Numbered from the stretch's first letter, positions 22,670 to 34,289 are shown. The stretch is 64,000 nt of DNA from Sorghum bicolor (GCF_000003195.3 NC_012879.2:41806648-41870647), one strand, 5' to 3'. The notes: a model not told the origin generated them from the letters alone. Translations and numbers: made by a program.

Positions 22670-25090
22670 ATGTCTAACGGGGATGGACCGCCACCCATGT
22701 TCGATGGGGATGACTTCCCGTATTGGAAAATACGGATGGAGTCATACCTTGAGGCATGCGATGTAAAGTGCCTAAAAGCCGCGACCGAAGGGTTCACCCC
22801 TCCAGCAAAAGACGCCGCTCTTACTCCATAAGAGCAAGAAAACGAGAAGTGGAATGCGAAGGCCAAAAACCACATCTTTAGAGGCCTTTGCAAAGAGGTG
22901 TTCAACCGCGTTCGGAGCCACAAAACCGCCCATGAACTTTGGAAGAAACTTTGTGCGCTCCATGAGGGATCAAAGAGTGAACGCGAGGAACACTATCACT
23001 TAGTGATGAACAAGCTTAATACATTTGAGATGCTTCCTAAAGAAAATGCTAATGAAATGTATTCTCGCTTGAATGTCATTGTAGAGGAGCTTAATGGACT
23101 TGGGCTCACTCAAATGAGTGCGGCGGATGTAGCGAGGAAGATACTATGTGTGCTTCCCATTGAGAAATATGGGCACATAGTAACGGTACTTCATCAAGGA
23201 GATCTCTCCACCGCTACACCAACCGCCATATTGGGGAAGATCAATGCTCATGAGATGTACATGCACATGAACCCCCAAGATGGCTCCTCATCGGCCAAGA
23301 AGGAGAAGAAGGACTTGGCCCTCAAAGCTTCTCACAAGGGCAAAGCCAAGAAGATTGAAGTTGAGTCATCAACTTCAAGTGATGATGATGCATCTATAGC
23401 CCTCATGGTGAGAAGAACCACAAAGATGTTGAAGAAGCTCAACAAGAATGGAGTCAACTTTGACTCCAAAAAGAAGAAATTCTTCACAAGTAGCAAGAGG
23501 AAGTCCATCTCCGAGATGGATTGCTACAATTGTGGTGAGCTTGGTCATCTTGCTCGTCAATGTCCAAAGCCCAAGAAGGACAAGTACAAGAATAATAACA
23601 AAGAGCAAGATGACTCAAGTGATGATGACAAAAATGAGAAGAAGCAATATAAGAAGAAAGGTGGCAAGAAGAAGGAGCACTACAAGAAGAAGCATGGCAA
23701 GGCTTATATTGTTAGTGATTGGCTCACCGACATTGAGAGCTCAAGTGGTGACTCCTCCGGCAATGAAAGTGATGATGAGAAGGTTGCCGCCATTGCCATC
23801 GATGCGCCATCACCATCATCTTCACCACCATCTACATCCTCTACGCACCTATGCCTCATGGCTAAGGGTGACCGGAAGGTACAAAGTGAGGATGAGAGTA
23901 GTGAAAGTGATAGTTAATTTGAATCACCTTCTTATGAACTTGTAAAATTGCTTAACAAGTACACAAAAGTCATAATAAAGGCTAGAAGTGAAAATGAAAA
24001 GCTTGAACTTGAAAATGACACACTTCTAGTAAAGCTTAAGTCTAGTGATGAGCTTAGAGACCAAAATGAGATCATGACCACTAAGCTCAAGGAGCTCAAA
24101 CTCTCTCTAAAAGAGCTCAAAGAAAAACATGATAAACTTGAGAGTGTTCATGATGAGCTTATCACTAGATATAGAGCAATGAAAGAAGAACTATCAACTC
24201 TAAAAGCAAACTATGACAACCTTGAGATTGCTTATGAACTTGCAATTGATGAAACACATGTTGCTACTAACAATGTTGCTAAGCTTGATGTAGCCACATC
24301 TTGTGATGACTTACTTGTGGAGAGCACAAGCAAATGTGTTGATTGCAAGGGCAAGAAAGTGGTAGTGGCCGAGAGCTATGAGGACACTACCAAGCTCAAG
24401 GATGAAATTGTTTTGCTCAAGAAAGAGTTGCAAGAACAAGCCAAGCACAAGACTGTTGTGATTGAGTCACTTGATCAAGACAAGAAGCTTGCATATGAGA
24501 ACAAGTTGCTCAAGGAAGAAAATCAATATCTCAAGCTTGGTTTGATGTATGACAAGCAAGAAGAAGATGAGACTTTCATCTTGGATGAGGTAGCTAGCAA
24601 CAATAACCCAATCATCAAGAAGCTAACTCAAGAGAACAACAAGCTCAAGAAAGAGAAGGAACACCTAACCATGGGGTTAGCAAAGTTCACAAAGGGGAAG
24701 GACCTTCAAAGTGAGCTCTTCATGAACACCGTCATGAAGATGGACAAGAGTGGGATTGGCTATAAGGCTCATCAAACAAAGCTCATCAAGTCTCTAGCCA
24801 CTCATGATCAACCAAGTAAGCCAAAGCCAAAGAGATGCTTTGAATGTGGCCAAGAAGGACACTTTGCTCATGAGTGTAAGGCACCACTACCACCACCCTT
24901 GCCCAAGCGTGCAAGACCATTTGCCTTCAATGCTCACTACATTGTAAGGAAAGACAAGAGTGGCAAGGTCAAGGTTAGTTTCATGGGGCCGCCCAACAAG
25001 CAAAGGCCAAAGAAGATTTGGGTGCCAAAGCAACTAGTAGAGAAGGTCAAGGGCCCTAAGCAAATGTGGGTCCCTAAATCTCAAGCTTGA
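22670..25090 (+). pseudogene. gag: C2 gag with two zinc knuckles, two stops
   Basis: ATG at 22670, and one frame of 807 codons to TGA at 25088. Two nonsense codons interrupt it: TAA 22829 (CAA in the second gag copy, a direct C-to-T case) and TAA 23915. The N-terminal UBN2-type gag domain (FDGDDFPYWKIRM) is followed by a Lys-rich stretch and a CCHC knuckle CYNCGELGHLARQC (23522-23563). A long Glu/Lys coiled coil (23960-24700) and a second knuckle CFECGQEGHFAHEC (24838-24879) come next. Two knuckles about 425 residues apart is notable; C1 shows only one, matching the second. The gag stop is followed 14 bp later by the pol frame. Confidence 0.88.
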
Positions 25091-25104
25091 TCTCTTATGT
25101 GTAG

Positions 25105-28100
25105 GTGAACTACAAGACCGGTGGATCACATTGGGTAATTGATAGTGGTTGCACTCAACATATGACCGGAGATCCCCGGATGTTCACCTCTCTTGATGAA
25201 GATGTTGACAACCAAGAGAAGATCACATTTGGTGACAATTCAAAAGGAAAGGTCAAGGGACTAGGAAAGGTTGCTATATCAAATGACAACTCCATCACCA
25301 ATGTGCTCTATGTGCAATCATTGAGTTTCAACTTGATCTCGGTTGGACAACTTTGTGATCTTGGATTTGAATGCCTATTCAAGAAGAAGGAAGTAATAGT
25401 GACCAAGGAAGATGACAATGAAGTGATATTCAAAGGCTTCCGACACAACAACTTATATGTAGTTGATTTCTCATCCGATGAAGTTGATGTCAAGACTTGC
25501 TTATTCACCAAGACTTCACTTGGGTGGTTGTGGCATAGAAGGTTAGCACATGTTGGAATGGGCACACTCAAGAAGTTGATGAAGAAAGAATTGATTAGAG
25601 GCTTGAAGGATGTGACATTTGAAAAGGACAAGCTTTGTAGTGCATGTCAGGCGGGCAAACAAGTTGCAAACACTCATCCAACAAAGGCCTATCTCTCTAC
25701 TTCAAGAGTGCTTGAACTACTTCACAAGGATTTATTTGGTCCAACCACATATGCTAGTCTTGGAGGCAACAAATATTGCTTGGTCATAGTTGATGATTTC
25801 TCTCGGTACACTTGGACATTCTTCTTGCAAGACAAGGCCGAAGTTGCATCAATATTCAAGAAGTTTGCAAAGAATGCCCAAAATCAATTTGATGTGAAGA
25901 TCAAGAAAAATAGAAGTGACAATGGCAAAGAGTTTGACAACACCAACATTGAAGAGTATTGTGATGAAGTGGGAATCAAGCATGAGTTCTCAACATACAC
26001 ACCACAACAAAACGGGGTTGTAGAAAGAAAGAACCAGACCTTGATCACCTTGGAAAGAACAATGCTAGATGAGTACAACACTTCGGAGAAGATGTGGGCC
26101 CAGGCAATCAACACCGCATGCTATGCTTCAAACCGGCTCTTTCCTCACAAGTTCCTAGAGAAGACACCATATGAGTTGCTCAATGGGAAGAAGCCCGATG
26201 TCTCATTCTTTAGAGTGTTTGGATGCAAATGCTACATCTACAAGAAGCGCCAACACTTGGGAAAGTTCCAAAGGAGATGTGACATTGGCTACTTGGTTGG
26301 CTATTCATCAAAGTCCAAGGCATATAGGGTCTTTAACCATGCCACAAACATGGTTGAGGAAACATTTGATGTTGAATTTGATGAAACTAATGGCTCCCAA
26401 GGAGCAAGTGATAATCTTAATGATGTAGGTGGTGAACCATTGAGGGATGCCATGAAGAACATGCCGGTGGGAGACATCAAGCCAAAAGAAGATGATAGTG
26501 ATGTGCAAATTATTGAGCCACCATCCACCTCACATGATCCACAAGATGAAGACAAGGATGTGAGAGATGCTCATGAAGACACTCAAGTAACTCTTGAGCA
26601 AGCGGTGGCACAAGCACAAGATGTTGATGCTCCCCAACCAACCCCTCAAGTGGCCCCAAGAAGAACATCACATCTCCTCCAAGATCACTCTCAAGATCTC
26701 ATCATCGGGAGTCCATCACGTGGTGTAACTACTCGTTCTAGACATGCTTTATTTATTGAACATCACGCTTTTGTGTCTCTTGAAGATGAACCAAAGACTA
26801 TAGAGGAAGCTCTTTGTGATGCGGATTGGATCATGGCCATGCAAGAGGAGTTAAACAACTTCTCTCGCAACCAAGTATGGACACTTGAAGAGCGACCCAA
26901 AGATGCTAGAGTGATTGGAACAAAGTGGGCCTTCCGGAACAAGAAGGATGATCAAGGCAAAGTGGTGCGCAACAAGGCAAGGCTCGTGGCAAAAGGCTTT
27001 TCACAAGTGGAAGGTCTTGACTTCGGTGAAACCTTTGCACCGGTAGCAAGACTTGAAGCAATCTGTATCCTACTTGCATATGCATCTAGTCATAATATCA
27101 AGTTATTCCAAATGGATGTGAAAAGTGCCTTTTTGAATGGATATATTAATGAGCTTGTCTATGTTGAGCAACCCCCTGGTTTTGAAGACCCTAGGTACCC
27201 CAAGCATGTCTACCGGTTGTCCAAGGCACTCTATGGTCTCAAGCAAGCTCCTAGACCTTGGTATGAGAGGCTTAGGGACATCCTCATTGAGAAGGGCTTC
27301 AAGATTGGGAAAGTTGACACAACACTCTTCACCAAGAAAATGAATGGGGAAATCTTCATTTGCCAAGTTTATGTTGATGATATTATTTTTGGCTCTACTA
27401 ATGAAGATTTTTGCAAGGAATTTGGTGATTTGATGTCCAAGGAGTTTGAGATGTCCATGATTGGCGAGCTATCCTTCTTCCTAGGATTTCAAGTCAAGCA
27501 AATGAAGGAAGGAGTCTTCATCTCACAAGAGAAGTACACTCAAGATCTTCTCAAGAGATTCAAGATGATGGATTGCAAGCCAATCAAAACTCCCATGGCA
27601 TCAAATGGGCATCTCGACTTAGATGAGGGAGGTAACCCAATTGACAAGACTCTCTATCGCTCTATGATAGGAAGTCTACTCTACCTCACCGCATCTAGGC
27701 CCGATATCATGTTTAGTGTGTGTATGTGTGCTAGATATCAAGCAATGCCTATGGAATCTCACTTGATTGTGGTCAAGAGAATTCTTAGGTATCTAAAATA
27801 CACACCTTGCCTAGGCTTGTGGTATCCCAAAGGTGCAAGATTCCAACTTGTAGGCTATTCCGATTCGGATTATGCCAGGTGCTGGATTGATAGAAAAAGC
27901 ACATCCGGAGGGTGCCACTTCCTAGGTAGATCACTTGTCTCTTGGATATCAAAGAAACAAAATAGTGTTGCCTTGTCAATGGCCGTGGTAGAATACATTG
28001 CCGCCGGTGCTTGTTGTGCACAAATACTCTACATGAAACAAACATTGCTAGACTATGAAGTAGTACTAGACAAAGTACCTTTGTTGTGTGATAACGAAAG

Positions 28101-28329
28101 TGCCGTAAAACTTGCAAACAACCCGGTTCAACACACCCACACAAAACATATTGACATCCGCCATCACTTCCTTAGGGATCATGTTGCTAAAGGTGACATA
28201 TCTCTAGAGAATGTGGGAATGGAAAATCAATTGGCGGATATCTTCACAAAACCCCTAGATGAAGCTAGGTTTTGTATGTTAAGAAATGAACTCAATGTGC
28301 TTGACCTCTCTAACTTCACTAAAAGATAG
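25105..28329 (+). CDS. pol: C2 pol: protease, integrase, RT, RNase H, uninterrupted
   Basis: 1074 codons without a stop, open directly after TAG at 25102-25104. No ATG is at the edge, so it is probably expressed by frameshift or splicing from gag. Protease motif VIDSGCTQHMTGD at residue 12; GAG-pre-integrase with WHRRLAHVGMG and CSACQAGKQ; integrase catalytic HKDLFGP, RSDNGKEF and NGVVERKN (about residues 205-330). RT has VPVARLEA-type start motifs, ALYGLKQA and YVDDIIFGST (about residue 755). RNase H has GYSDSDYARC and ends near HTHTKHIDIRHHF. All key residues seen are present. With gag broken, the copy would need gag in trans. Confidence 0.93.
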   Translation: MNYKTGGSHWVIDSGCTQHMTGDPRMFTSLDEDVDNQEKITFGDNSKGKVKGLGKVAISNDNSITNVLYVQSLSFNLISVGQLCDLGFECLFKKKEVIVTKEDDNEVIFKGFRHNNLYVVDFSSDEVDVKTCLFTKTSLGWLWHRRLAHVGMGTLKKLMKKELIRGLKDVTFEKDKLCSACQAGKQVANTHPTKAYLSTSRVLELLHKDLFGPTTYASLGGNKYCLVIVDDFSRYTWTFFLQDKAEVASIFKKFAKNAQNQFDVKIKKNRSDNGKEFDNTNIEEYCDEVGIKHEFSTYTPQQNGVVERKNQTLITLERTMLDEYNTSEKMWAQAINTACYASNRLFPHKFLEKTPYELLNGKKPDVSFFRVFGCKCYIYKKRQHLGKFQRRCDIGYLVGYSSKSKAYRVFNHATNMVEETFDVEFDETNGSQGASDNLNDVGGEPLRDAMKNMPVGDIKPKEDDSDVQIIEPPSTSHDPQDEDKDVRDAHEDTQVTLEQAVAQAQDVDAPQPTPQVAPRRTSHLLQDHSQDLIIGSPSRGVTTRSRHALFIEHHAFVSLEDEPKTIEEALCDADWIMAMQEELNNFSRNQVWTLEERPKDARVIGTKWAFRNKKDDQGKVVRNKARLVAKGFSQVEGLDFGETFAPVARLEAICILLAYASSHNIKLFQMDVKSAFLNGYINELVYVEQPPGFEDPRYPKHVYRLSKALYGLKQAPRPWYERLRDILIEKGFKIGKVDTTLFTKKMNGEIFICQVYVDDIIFGSTNEDFCKEFGDLMSKEFEMSMIGELSFFLGFQVKQMKEGVFISQEKYTQDLLKRFKMMDCKPIKTPMASNGHLDLDEGGNPIDKTLYRSMIGSLLYLTASRPDIMFSVCMCARYQAMPMESHLIVVKRILRYLKYTPCLGLWYPKGARFQLVGYSDSDYARCWIDRKSTSGGCHFLGRSLVSWISKKQNSVALSMAVVEYIAAGACCAQILYMKQTLLDYEVVLDKVPLLCDNESAVKLANNPVQHTHTKHIDIRHHFLRDHVAKGDISLENVGMENQLADIFTKPLDEARFCMLRNELNVLDLSNFTKR

Positions 28330-29689
28330 AAGTTGTGTGTTGAAACTTGTAAATATCTTTTGCTTTGCATATCATGCATACTAAATCTAAAAATACAAAA
28401 CTTGCATGCAGGGTTTGTTTAACATGGTTAAGATAACCCCCTCGTGTGTGTGAAAAAGCTTAACCTTGGATCAAACTTGACAAACATTAGTTTACTTTCA
28501 AGTATTGCATCTCAACTCATATCATGTGCATGCTTGTTAGTTGACCATTTTGTTTCGGTTATTCGTTGAGCATCCGCTGTGTTCGTCCATAGATAGGGGG
28601 AGCATTCAAAGCTCATTGTGTCTCTAACCCCTAGCTTTATGGCCATATGATGCTCCTTGGTGATTTTCTCGAATTATTTTCATAAAAACTACTAAGCCTA
28701 TGGCTAAATATTTATGAAAATTTGAGGGTTTAAGAGAAGTCACTCATACCAGTTCCATTTGGTGTTCTTTTGTGTGCTTTTGAAGATGGAACTTGGTTGG
28801 GTCAAAGTCGGGCGTAGTGCTTCGTTGAAATAGTGCTCAGAGGAGCACCGGACGATGCACCGGACGCTGCCTCCTTGCGTCCGGTGCTGTGAGTGTGCCA
28901 GACTGCACTCACCGGACGCAGGAACAGTGTTCCTGCAGCGTCCGGTGAGGTGCGTCCGGTGCTCACCTGGCAGGACCTGAAGCACCGGACGCTAAAGCCA
29001 GCGTCCGGTGCCCATCGTCCGGTGCAATGCTGATTTGCAATCTTCTCTGCGCATGAGTCCGGTGGTCACCGGACGCGTCCGGTGCCACATAAAGAGCGTC
29101 CGGTGACACCGCAGTGGGCGCATAAAGCCCGCGCCCAGGGGCCTCACGCGACGGTTTCTCCTTCTTCTTCCTTTCGCCAAAGCCGCGCCTTCTCCTCCTC
29201 CGTGCCCTAGCTCGCCGCCGTCGACGAGATTTGGCTTCTCCGTCGATCTCGAAGCTTTCCCCTCGCGCCACATCTGCCGCAGAGGTTCTCCCCTCCCTTC
29301 TTCTCTCGCGTGGATCCAAATTCTCGCGAAATTTCTAGGGTTTGGCTGAGTTTCTTGAACTCTGCTTTCAAGGTGCTTGATCTAATGTTTCAATGGATTA
29401 GGTTAAGGTTTTCGACCTCGATCTTCTCCGTTCCCTGCCTGCAGCACCTTGTTGAGGGGATTTGCGGTCTCCGGCAGTTCTCGATCGTGTTTTGTCATCC
29501 GAAACGCGTCTCGTCGCTCGATCGTAAGCCATTCGCCCGTTCTTTATCTATTCTTGTGATCCGTAGGTTTTTCTCATCTCTAGTCATTACAATCTTTATA
29601 TACCCTATCTTGTCTATTCACTGCAGCGCATTGTTCTTCGTTGTCAATCAGTTGTTTGTCAGACGCTTGATCGGTCGGTAGTCTTTGCA
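28330..29689 (+). promoter_or_regulatory. C2 post-pol region: hairpin cluster and host-like leader
   Basis: 28330-28840 is AT-rich and without a clear frame. From 28843 to 29109 the CACCGGACGC/GCGTCCGGTG motif returns in about ten arms. From about 29110 the sequence turns G/C-rich and pyrimidine-rich, like a plant 5' UTR (tctagggtttggc near 29333). It has a possible leader intron, GTAAGCC at 29523 to CTGCAG at about 29625, and ends in the ATGGCT start at 29690. The open frames on the minus strand at 28963-29319 are compositional. A promoter here is inference. Confidence 0.5.
28843..29109. repeat. Second CACCGGACGC motif cluster in C2
   Basis: Arms of the same 10-mer and its complement recur in mixed spacing, including 28983-28992 with 29000-29009 around a 7-nt loop. 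It is the same motif as in the LTR U3 but in the internal region, more than 5 kb from either LTR, and so not part of an LTR copy. Confidence 0.8.
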
Positions 29690-32077
29690 ATGGCTCGATG
29701 CAAGAATGTCAGCGGTCCAGCAGCCGACACTAGAGGTTCTTCAGGTGGTGATGGTGGAGGTGATCCTCCCCGTCGCCTATCAGCGGCAGAAAAAGGCAAG
29801 GGCAAGAAACTAGCCACCAAGAAGCGCAAGGCCAGTGACAGAGATGCAGAGGTCGCAGAGGCAGTTGCAGCAGCAGCCGAGGCAGCTGAGAGAGGTGGTC
29901 GTTCTGGTGCTCTGAGGATTGGGGATGATCTCACGCCACAGCAGCGGCGTGCAGTTCTATAGGCAGAGGCCCTACACGGATCCCCTCCAGGCACCGTGAC
30001 GATTGGAGGACAGCGGATTAGACTTGTGGTCAGAGATCCGGCTCAGGAGGACTCGGATACTGAGACAGAGGCCCAGCCAGAGGGCACAGCAGAGGGACAG
30101 GAGCAGGAGCAGACTCTCAGGAGGTCGACTCGCGCCCGTACCCAGGCCACTCCTCGGACTGGTACGCAGGATCAGTCCACTGCACGTGCCACCCCAGCCA
30201 GAGGCACTCCAGCTTCACGACAGAGGCCAGTCCGGATCCACAGGGATCTCACTCTCGTGTCAGCCAGAGAGATCCAGCAGTTGCGGTTCGTGTCGTTTCC
30301 CACCTGGTTTCCAGCTGCCAGGGATCCCAGAGCCGGTGCCAGGTTCTACACAGTCGTCCAGGAGGACATCCACGAGGCACTGGTTCGCTCTCAGTCACAG
30401 TTTAGGGAGCACAGAGTTATTGACCTTGAGATACTGGGGAACGTGGTTGGAGCAGACATCCGTCACTACTTCACCTACCTCCACGGACTTCCAGAGTTGC
30501 TAGCTCTCCCTGGTACTTACTGTGAGCAGTGGGTTAGAGAGTTCTACGCGTCAGTGTGGGTTTCTCCAGATCACAGCTATATCCACTACGCACTGGCCGG
30601 GACAGACTACAGAGTGATAGCTCAGAGGGCCAGAGAGGTGCTGGGGTTGAGAGCCTACTCCACCAGGATTCACCAGCTCTGCTATGGGAACGTTGACCCT
30701 CCCCGACGTCCTCACGGTGGTGAGATACCGCCAGTTGACTTCGTGGCCCCTTGTTTTCGTCCACCGTTTGGAGAGGGCTCCAGCAGGATAGTGGGAGACT
30801 TGACACGACCAGCTAGGATCCTTGACTTTGTGTTGAGGAAGACTCTTCTCCCCAGGACAGGCTATAGAGATGGATTCACTCGTATCCAGCAGTGGCTCAT
30901 TGCTCATATCATCACTCAGACGCAGTTTGACTTGTGGGATCTGATCGTCTCAGAGATCGAGGACACCATCTCAGAGAGTTTCAGGGGACGGCGTCAGTTG
31001 CCGTATGCACATTGGATTACCCTGCTTATTCTTTGTGCCAGGCCACTACCCCTGCCAGCTCACTTGCAGAGGGAGTTGACAGAGTCAGACACCGTCTTCC
31101 CCCACTACGACCCCAGGCAGATGCTGCGAAATCACCACGACCTCCGAATTACACCTCCTCCCCGTGCACCACATGGACCGGTGCCCCCACCTTCTCCTAG
31201 GGGCACTCGCAGTACAGCAGCAGTACCAGAGACAGAGGAGCAGCAGGACATAGCGATTGGAGCTTTCGCAGATGCAGAGGCAGAGGGAGAGTTTGACTTC
31301 GTCTCAGACAGCTCGGATGATGATTATCAGCTACCCGTGTCAGACCTCCCTCCTAGAGCACACGACCACGAGGCAGGGGGCTCTTCTAGTGCCTCAGACC
31401 CAGCTCTTCTTGCTATTCTAGAGGGTATGAAGGCAGACTAGCGCCGTGCAGCTAAGGAGCAGGCGAGGAGAGACAGGGACCAGGCTGCCATCAATGCAGC
31501 CGTGCAGGCTAGGCAGGATGAGCTTCAGCGTCAGTTTCTCACCTTTCAGGAGCAGCAGCTTGTGTTCCAGGCCCAGCAGACAGTGATGACGGCCGCTCTC
31601 ATGGCCGCCTCCGGGATTCAGCTATCGCAGATTCAGCTCCTAGGCACTTCGACTGTCAGGCCACCCACTCCTGCGCCTCAGACTCAGAGCCAGTCACAGC
31701 AACCTCTCCAGCTACCTGCTCAGAGTCAGCCATTCTCGACGCCACAGCACCAGGTCTCCTAGGGTGCTATCTCTTCAGGCTTTGAGCAGGTACCTCAGTT
31801 CACTCCTCTCCGCTCCGGCTTCACTCCTTAGTCAGCGTCAGCGTCACAGCTTGTGTGGGACTCGTCGACAGACCTGCACCTCAGCTTCACCTACAGTGCT
31901 CTGACTGGTGACCCTATGCCTCCTCCTCTGCAGGCCCCTGCAGCATTTACGGCACCAGTCACCACTACAGAGCGTCTGTCGTCGTCTGTTGCGTCGTCCG
32001 AGCAGCTTGCACCGTCTTCCACCGTGCCAGAGACGACAGCTACAGCGACCCGTGCCAGCCTCGTCAGCAGGACTTGA
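29690..32077 (+). pseudogene. C2 env-position ORF (putative plant transposon protein-like)
   Basis: One frame from ATGGCT at 29690 to TGA at 32075, interrupted by TAG at 29960, 31439, 31760 and 31829, each fitting CAG to TAG. The frame would stay open to 32261 if the TGA were also a mutation. The N-terminus is Lys/Arg/Ala-rich. The middle (about 30250-31150) carries a motif like the putative plant transposon protein family of Athila/SIRE env-like ORFs (CEQWVREFYASVW, then REVLGL). An acidic tract, a Gln-rich coiled coil (31450-31600) and a Ser/Thr/Pro tail follow. No signal peptide or membrane segment is visible, so an envelope role is not supported by sequence. Position after pol is the SIRE arrangement. 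Confidence 0.7.
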
Positions 32078-32617
32078 GCAGCCAGCACAGCCAGTGACAG
32101 CTCCCGCACCTACAGAGTAGACCCGGACCGCTTCGCCAGCTCGTGCAGCTTCGAGGGTCTCTCCACCTCTTCCACCTTGACGGCCGACAGTTCAGACGAT
32201 GCAGCTCGCTTTGAGGCCGTGCCGAGGAACTCCACTGCTTCGCCTCCTCCACCGACGTCTTAGGTTTTTGGCGCTTGATGCCAAAGGGGGAGAGAGTGCG
32301 AGTATGAGAGGTAGGGGGGAGCTAGAGAGTATTAGAGTTAGGGGGAGCTAGAGAGGGCTTTGAGGAGCTTTTATTCTTTTGAGATACTTTTATGTGTGCT
32401 ACTTTACCATGCATCACGTTTATTTTTATGCATTGCACTTGTGTGAGATACTATGGTTATGAGACATGACTTGTGCTTATTGTGTTATCTTAATGTCATG
32501 TGTTTTGGCTCATATTACCTTTGCTTCCGCGTTTTACTCCGATGTACTTATGAGCCTTGTGTTTATATCCTGTATATACCACTCACATCTTTGGATGCAG
32601 GATATTGGACTGGGTTG
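32078..32617 (+). other. C2 3' non-coding tail up to the Y insertion
   Basis: A possible continuation of the env-position frame runs to 32263, then purine-rich blocks (gccaaagggggagagag near 32280 and gggggagc repeats) and T-rich sequence. The last five bases, ggttg (32613-32617), are the target duplicated by Y and recur at 59986-59990. Confidence 0.7.
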
Positions 32618-33077
32618 TGTCGACGAAAGCTGGTCGGCAGTCTACCTTGGGGTATACCCATGGTAGTAGTTTATCGGTAGACGGTGCGCAAACTACGAAC
32701 TCGATGGTGACGCAAGACACGGACAAGCTTTTTATCCAGGTTCGGCCGCCGAGTTGGTGTAATACCTACGTCCTGCGTCTGATTGTATTGATTTGTGTTG
32801 AGAGAATATGATGTCCTAGGGGGGTCCCTTGCCTCTCCTTATATAGTCCGGAGAGCAGGGTTACAGATCTGGAAACTAATCCTAGTCGGTTACAATTGCC
32901 ATAGATAGCTCGATATCAATTCCTATTCTAACCGACTAGAATCCTGCTTGATTTCCACGTCTTGTTTCCTTGCGCGAAACTCCGAGCTGTCGGGTCAAGC
33001 CTCAAACTTGTCTCGTAATGGGCCAAGCCTCCTGGCCCAAGTCTAGCCGTAAGGGTATAGGGGTTTATACCCCCACA
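32618..33077 (-). repeat. Y 3' LTR
   Basis: 460 bp, TGTCGACG ... CCCCCACA on plus. It pairs with 59526-59985 and lies directly after the ggttg target copy. Confidence 0.94.
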
Positions 33078-34289
33078 GCTAGTCCCCGAGCACCATGTAT
33101 TGTGAAGTAACACACCGCCTTGAGCTTCTTCGACCAATGAAACTTGACGTCTCCAATCATCATGAAAATTGCCCAAATAATCGCAACAGTATTTTGATCA
33201 AATCTCAAGATATTCGATCAACATCATCATCGAAGAAGCCAATTGTTCGAAGAATGCATGGTGCTCTTGCGAAAAAATATTTCTTTTTCGGTGAAGTGTG
33301 CCCACTTTACTTTCTTGAAAAGTAGAGTCCTCCAAAAAGGCAAGCAAATTCACCGCAAGGTGAAGTGTGCCCACTTAGTCCCCGAGCCTGGTAGCGGGTG
33401 ACGTAGTCACGTGGTGCCAGGGTCAAAATAAAAATCCTCAAAATAACTTTGAATGTTAGATGCATCGCCAGATGCATCGTACCGATGTAGTCCCCGAGCT
33501 TGCTGGAAGGCGAAGTATGAACCTTGTAGCAAGGTCTAAAAAATTAAAATTATCCAGTCCCCGAGCATCTCATACTCGTTTAGTACCGTATATACTTATC
33601 AATTTGACGAGCTGGTCTACCAGTCCCCGGGTGTACAACTCTCGGAGGTCGATACATCCCGTAGATTACCGAACTAACAGACTAGACGACCAGTCCCCGA
33701 GCATCAAGCGCTCAGTGGTCGGTGCGGCCCCAACAAACTTGATGACCAGTCCCCGAGCATCAAGTGATCGGTGGTCGGTGCATTCCTTGAAGTTCCGAGT
33801 TGGTAGACTGGGCGACCAGTCCCCGAGCATCAAGTGCTCGGTGGTCGGTGCATTCCTTGAAGTTCCGAGTTGGTAGACTGGGCGACCAGTCCCCGAGCAT
33901 CAAGTGCTCGGTGGTCGGTGCAGTCCTCGAATTTCTGGGTTGATAGACTGGGCGACCAGTCCCCGAGCATCAAGTGCTCGGTGGTCAGTGCAGTCCCCAG
34001 ATTGTTGACCCTCTACCAATTTTTGTCTGTTTATTTTGAAAAAATCTTACCACATAAATGATTGACGTGACGGGACCTCCTGACGGAATGTCAGATGGTT
34101 GCGTGAAAAGTTGGGCCTGGTAACTGTGCAGCCGCCCTTTGCGCGGTTTGAGAAAAAGAAACCATCAATTTGTACGAAAACTCCGCCTCATTAATTGTCG
34201 ATAATCATGGAAAACCGAAGCGCCGCGTCCGCCGTTGGGTCCGCTCACTTCCCAAGAATGCGAGAAGTGGGAGGGGTGGAGTTGTGGTT
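33078..34289. repeat. Y 3' region with 70-bp hairpin tandem repeats
   Basis: The unit beginning gaccagtccccgagc recurs at 33688, 33743, 33814, 33884 and 33954; the last three intervals are exactly 70 bp. Each unit holds CCGAGCA-5 nt-TGCTCGG, a perfect 7-bp inverted repeat. The flanks (33078-33680 and 34010-34289) match the X 3' region and show no coding frame. The array lies just upstream of the antisense TATA box. Confidence 0.85.

Noticed and set aside
28963..29319. Arg-rich open frames on the minus strand
   Set aside because: They arise from the G/C-rich hairpin cluster and leader; no domain, and opposite to the ORF they lead into.
29690..32077. True envelope gene in C2
   Set aside because: No signal peptide, membrane segment or cleavage motif is visible; only the position resembles env.
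33688..34010. CRISPR array
   Set aside because: Tandem 70-bp units have no unique spacers and lie in a plant retrotransposon 3' region.
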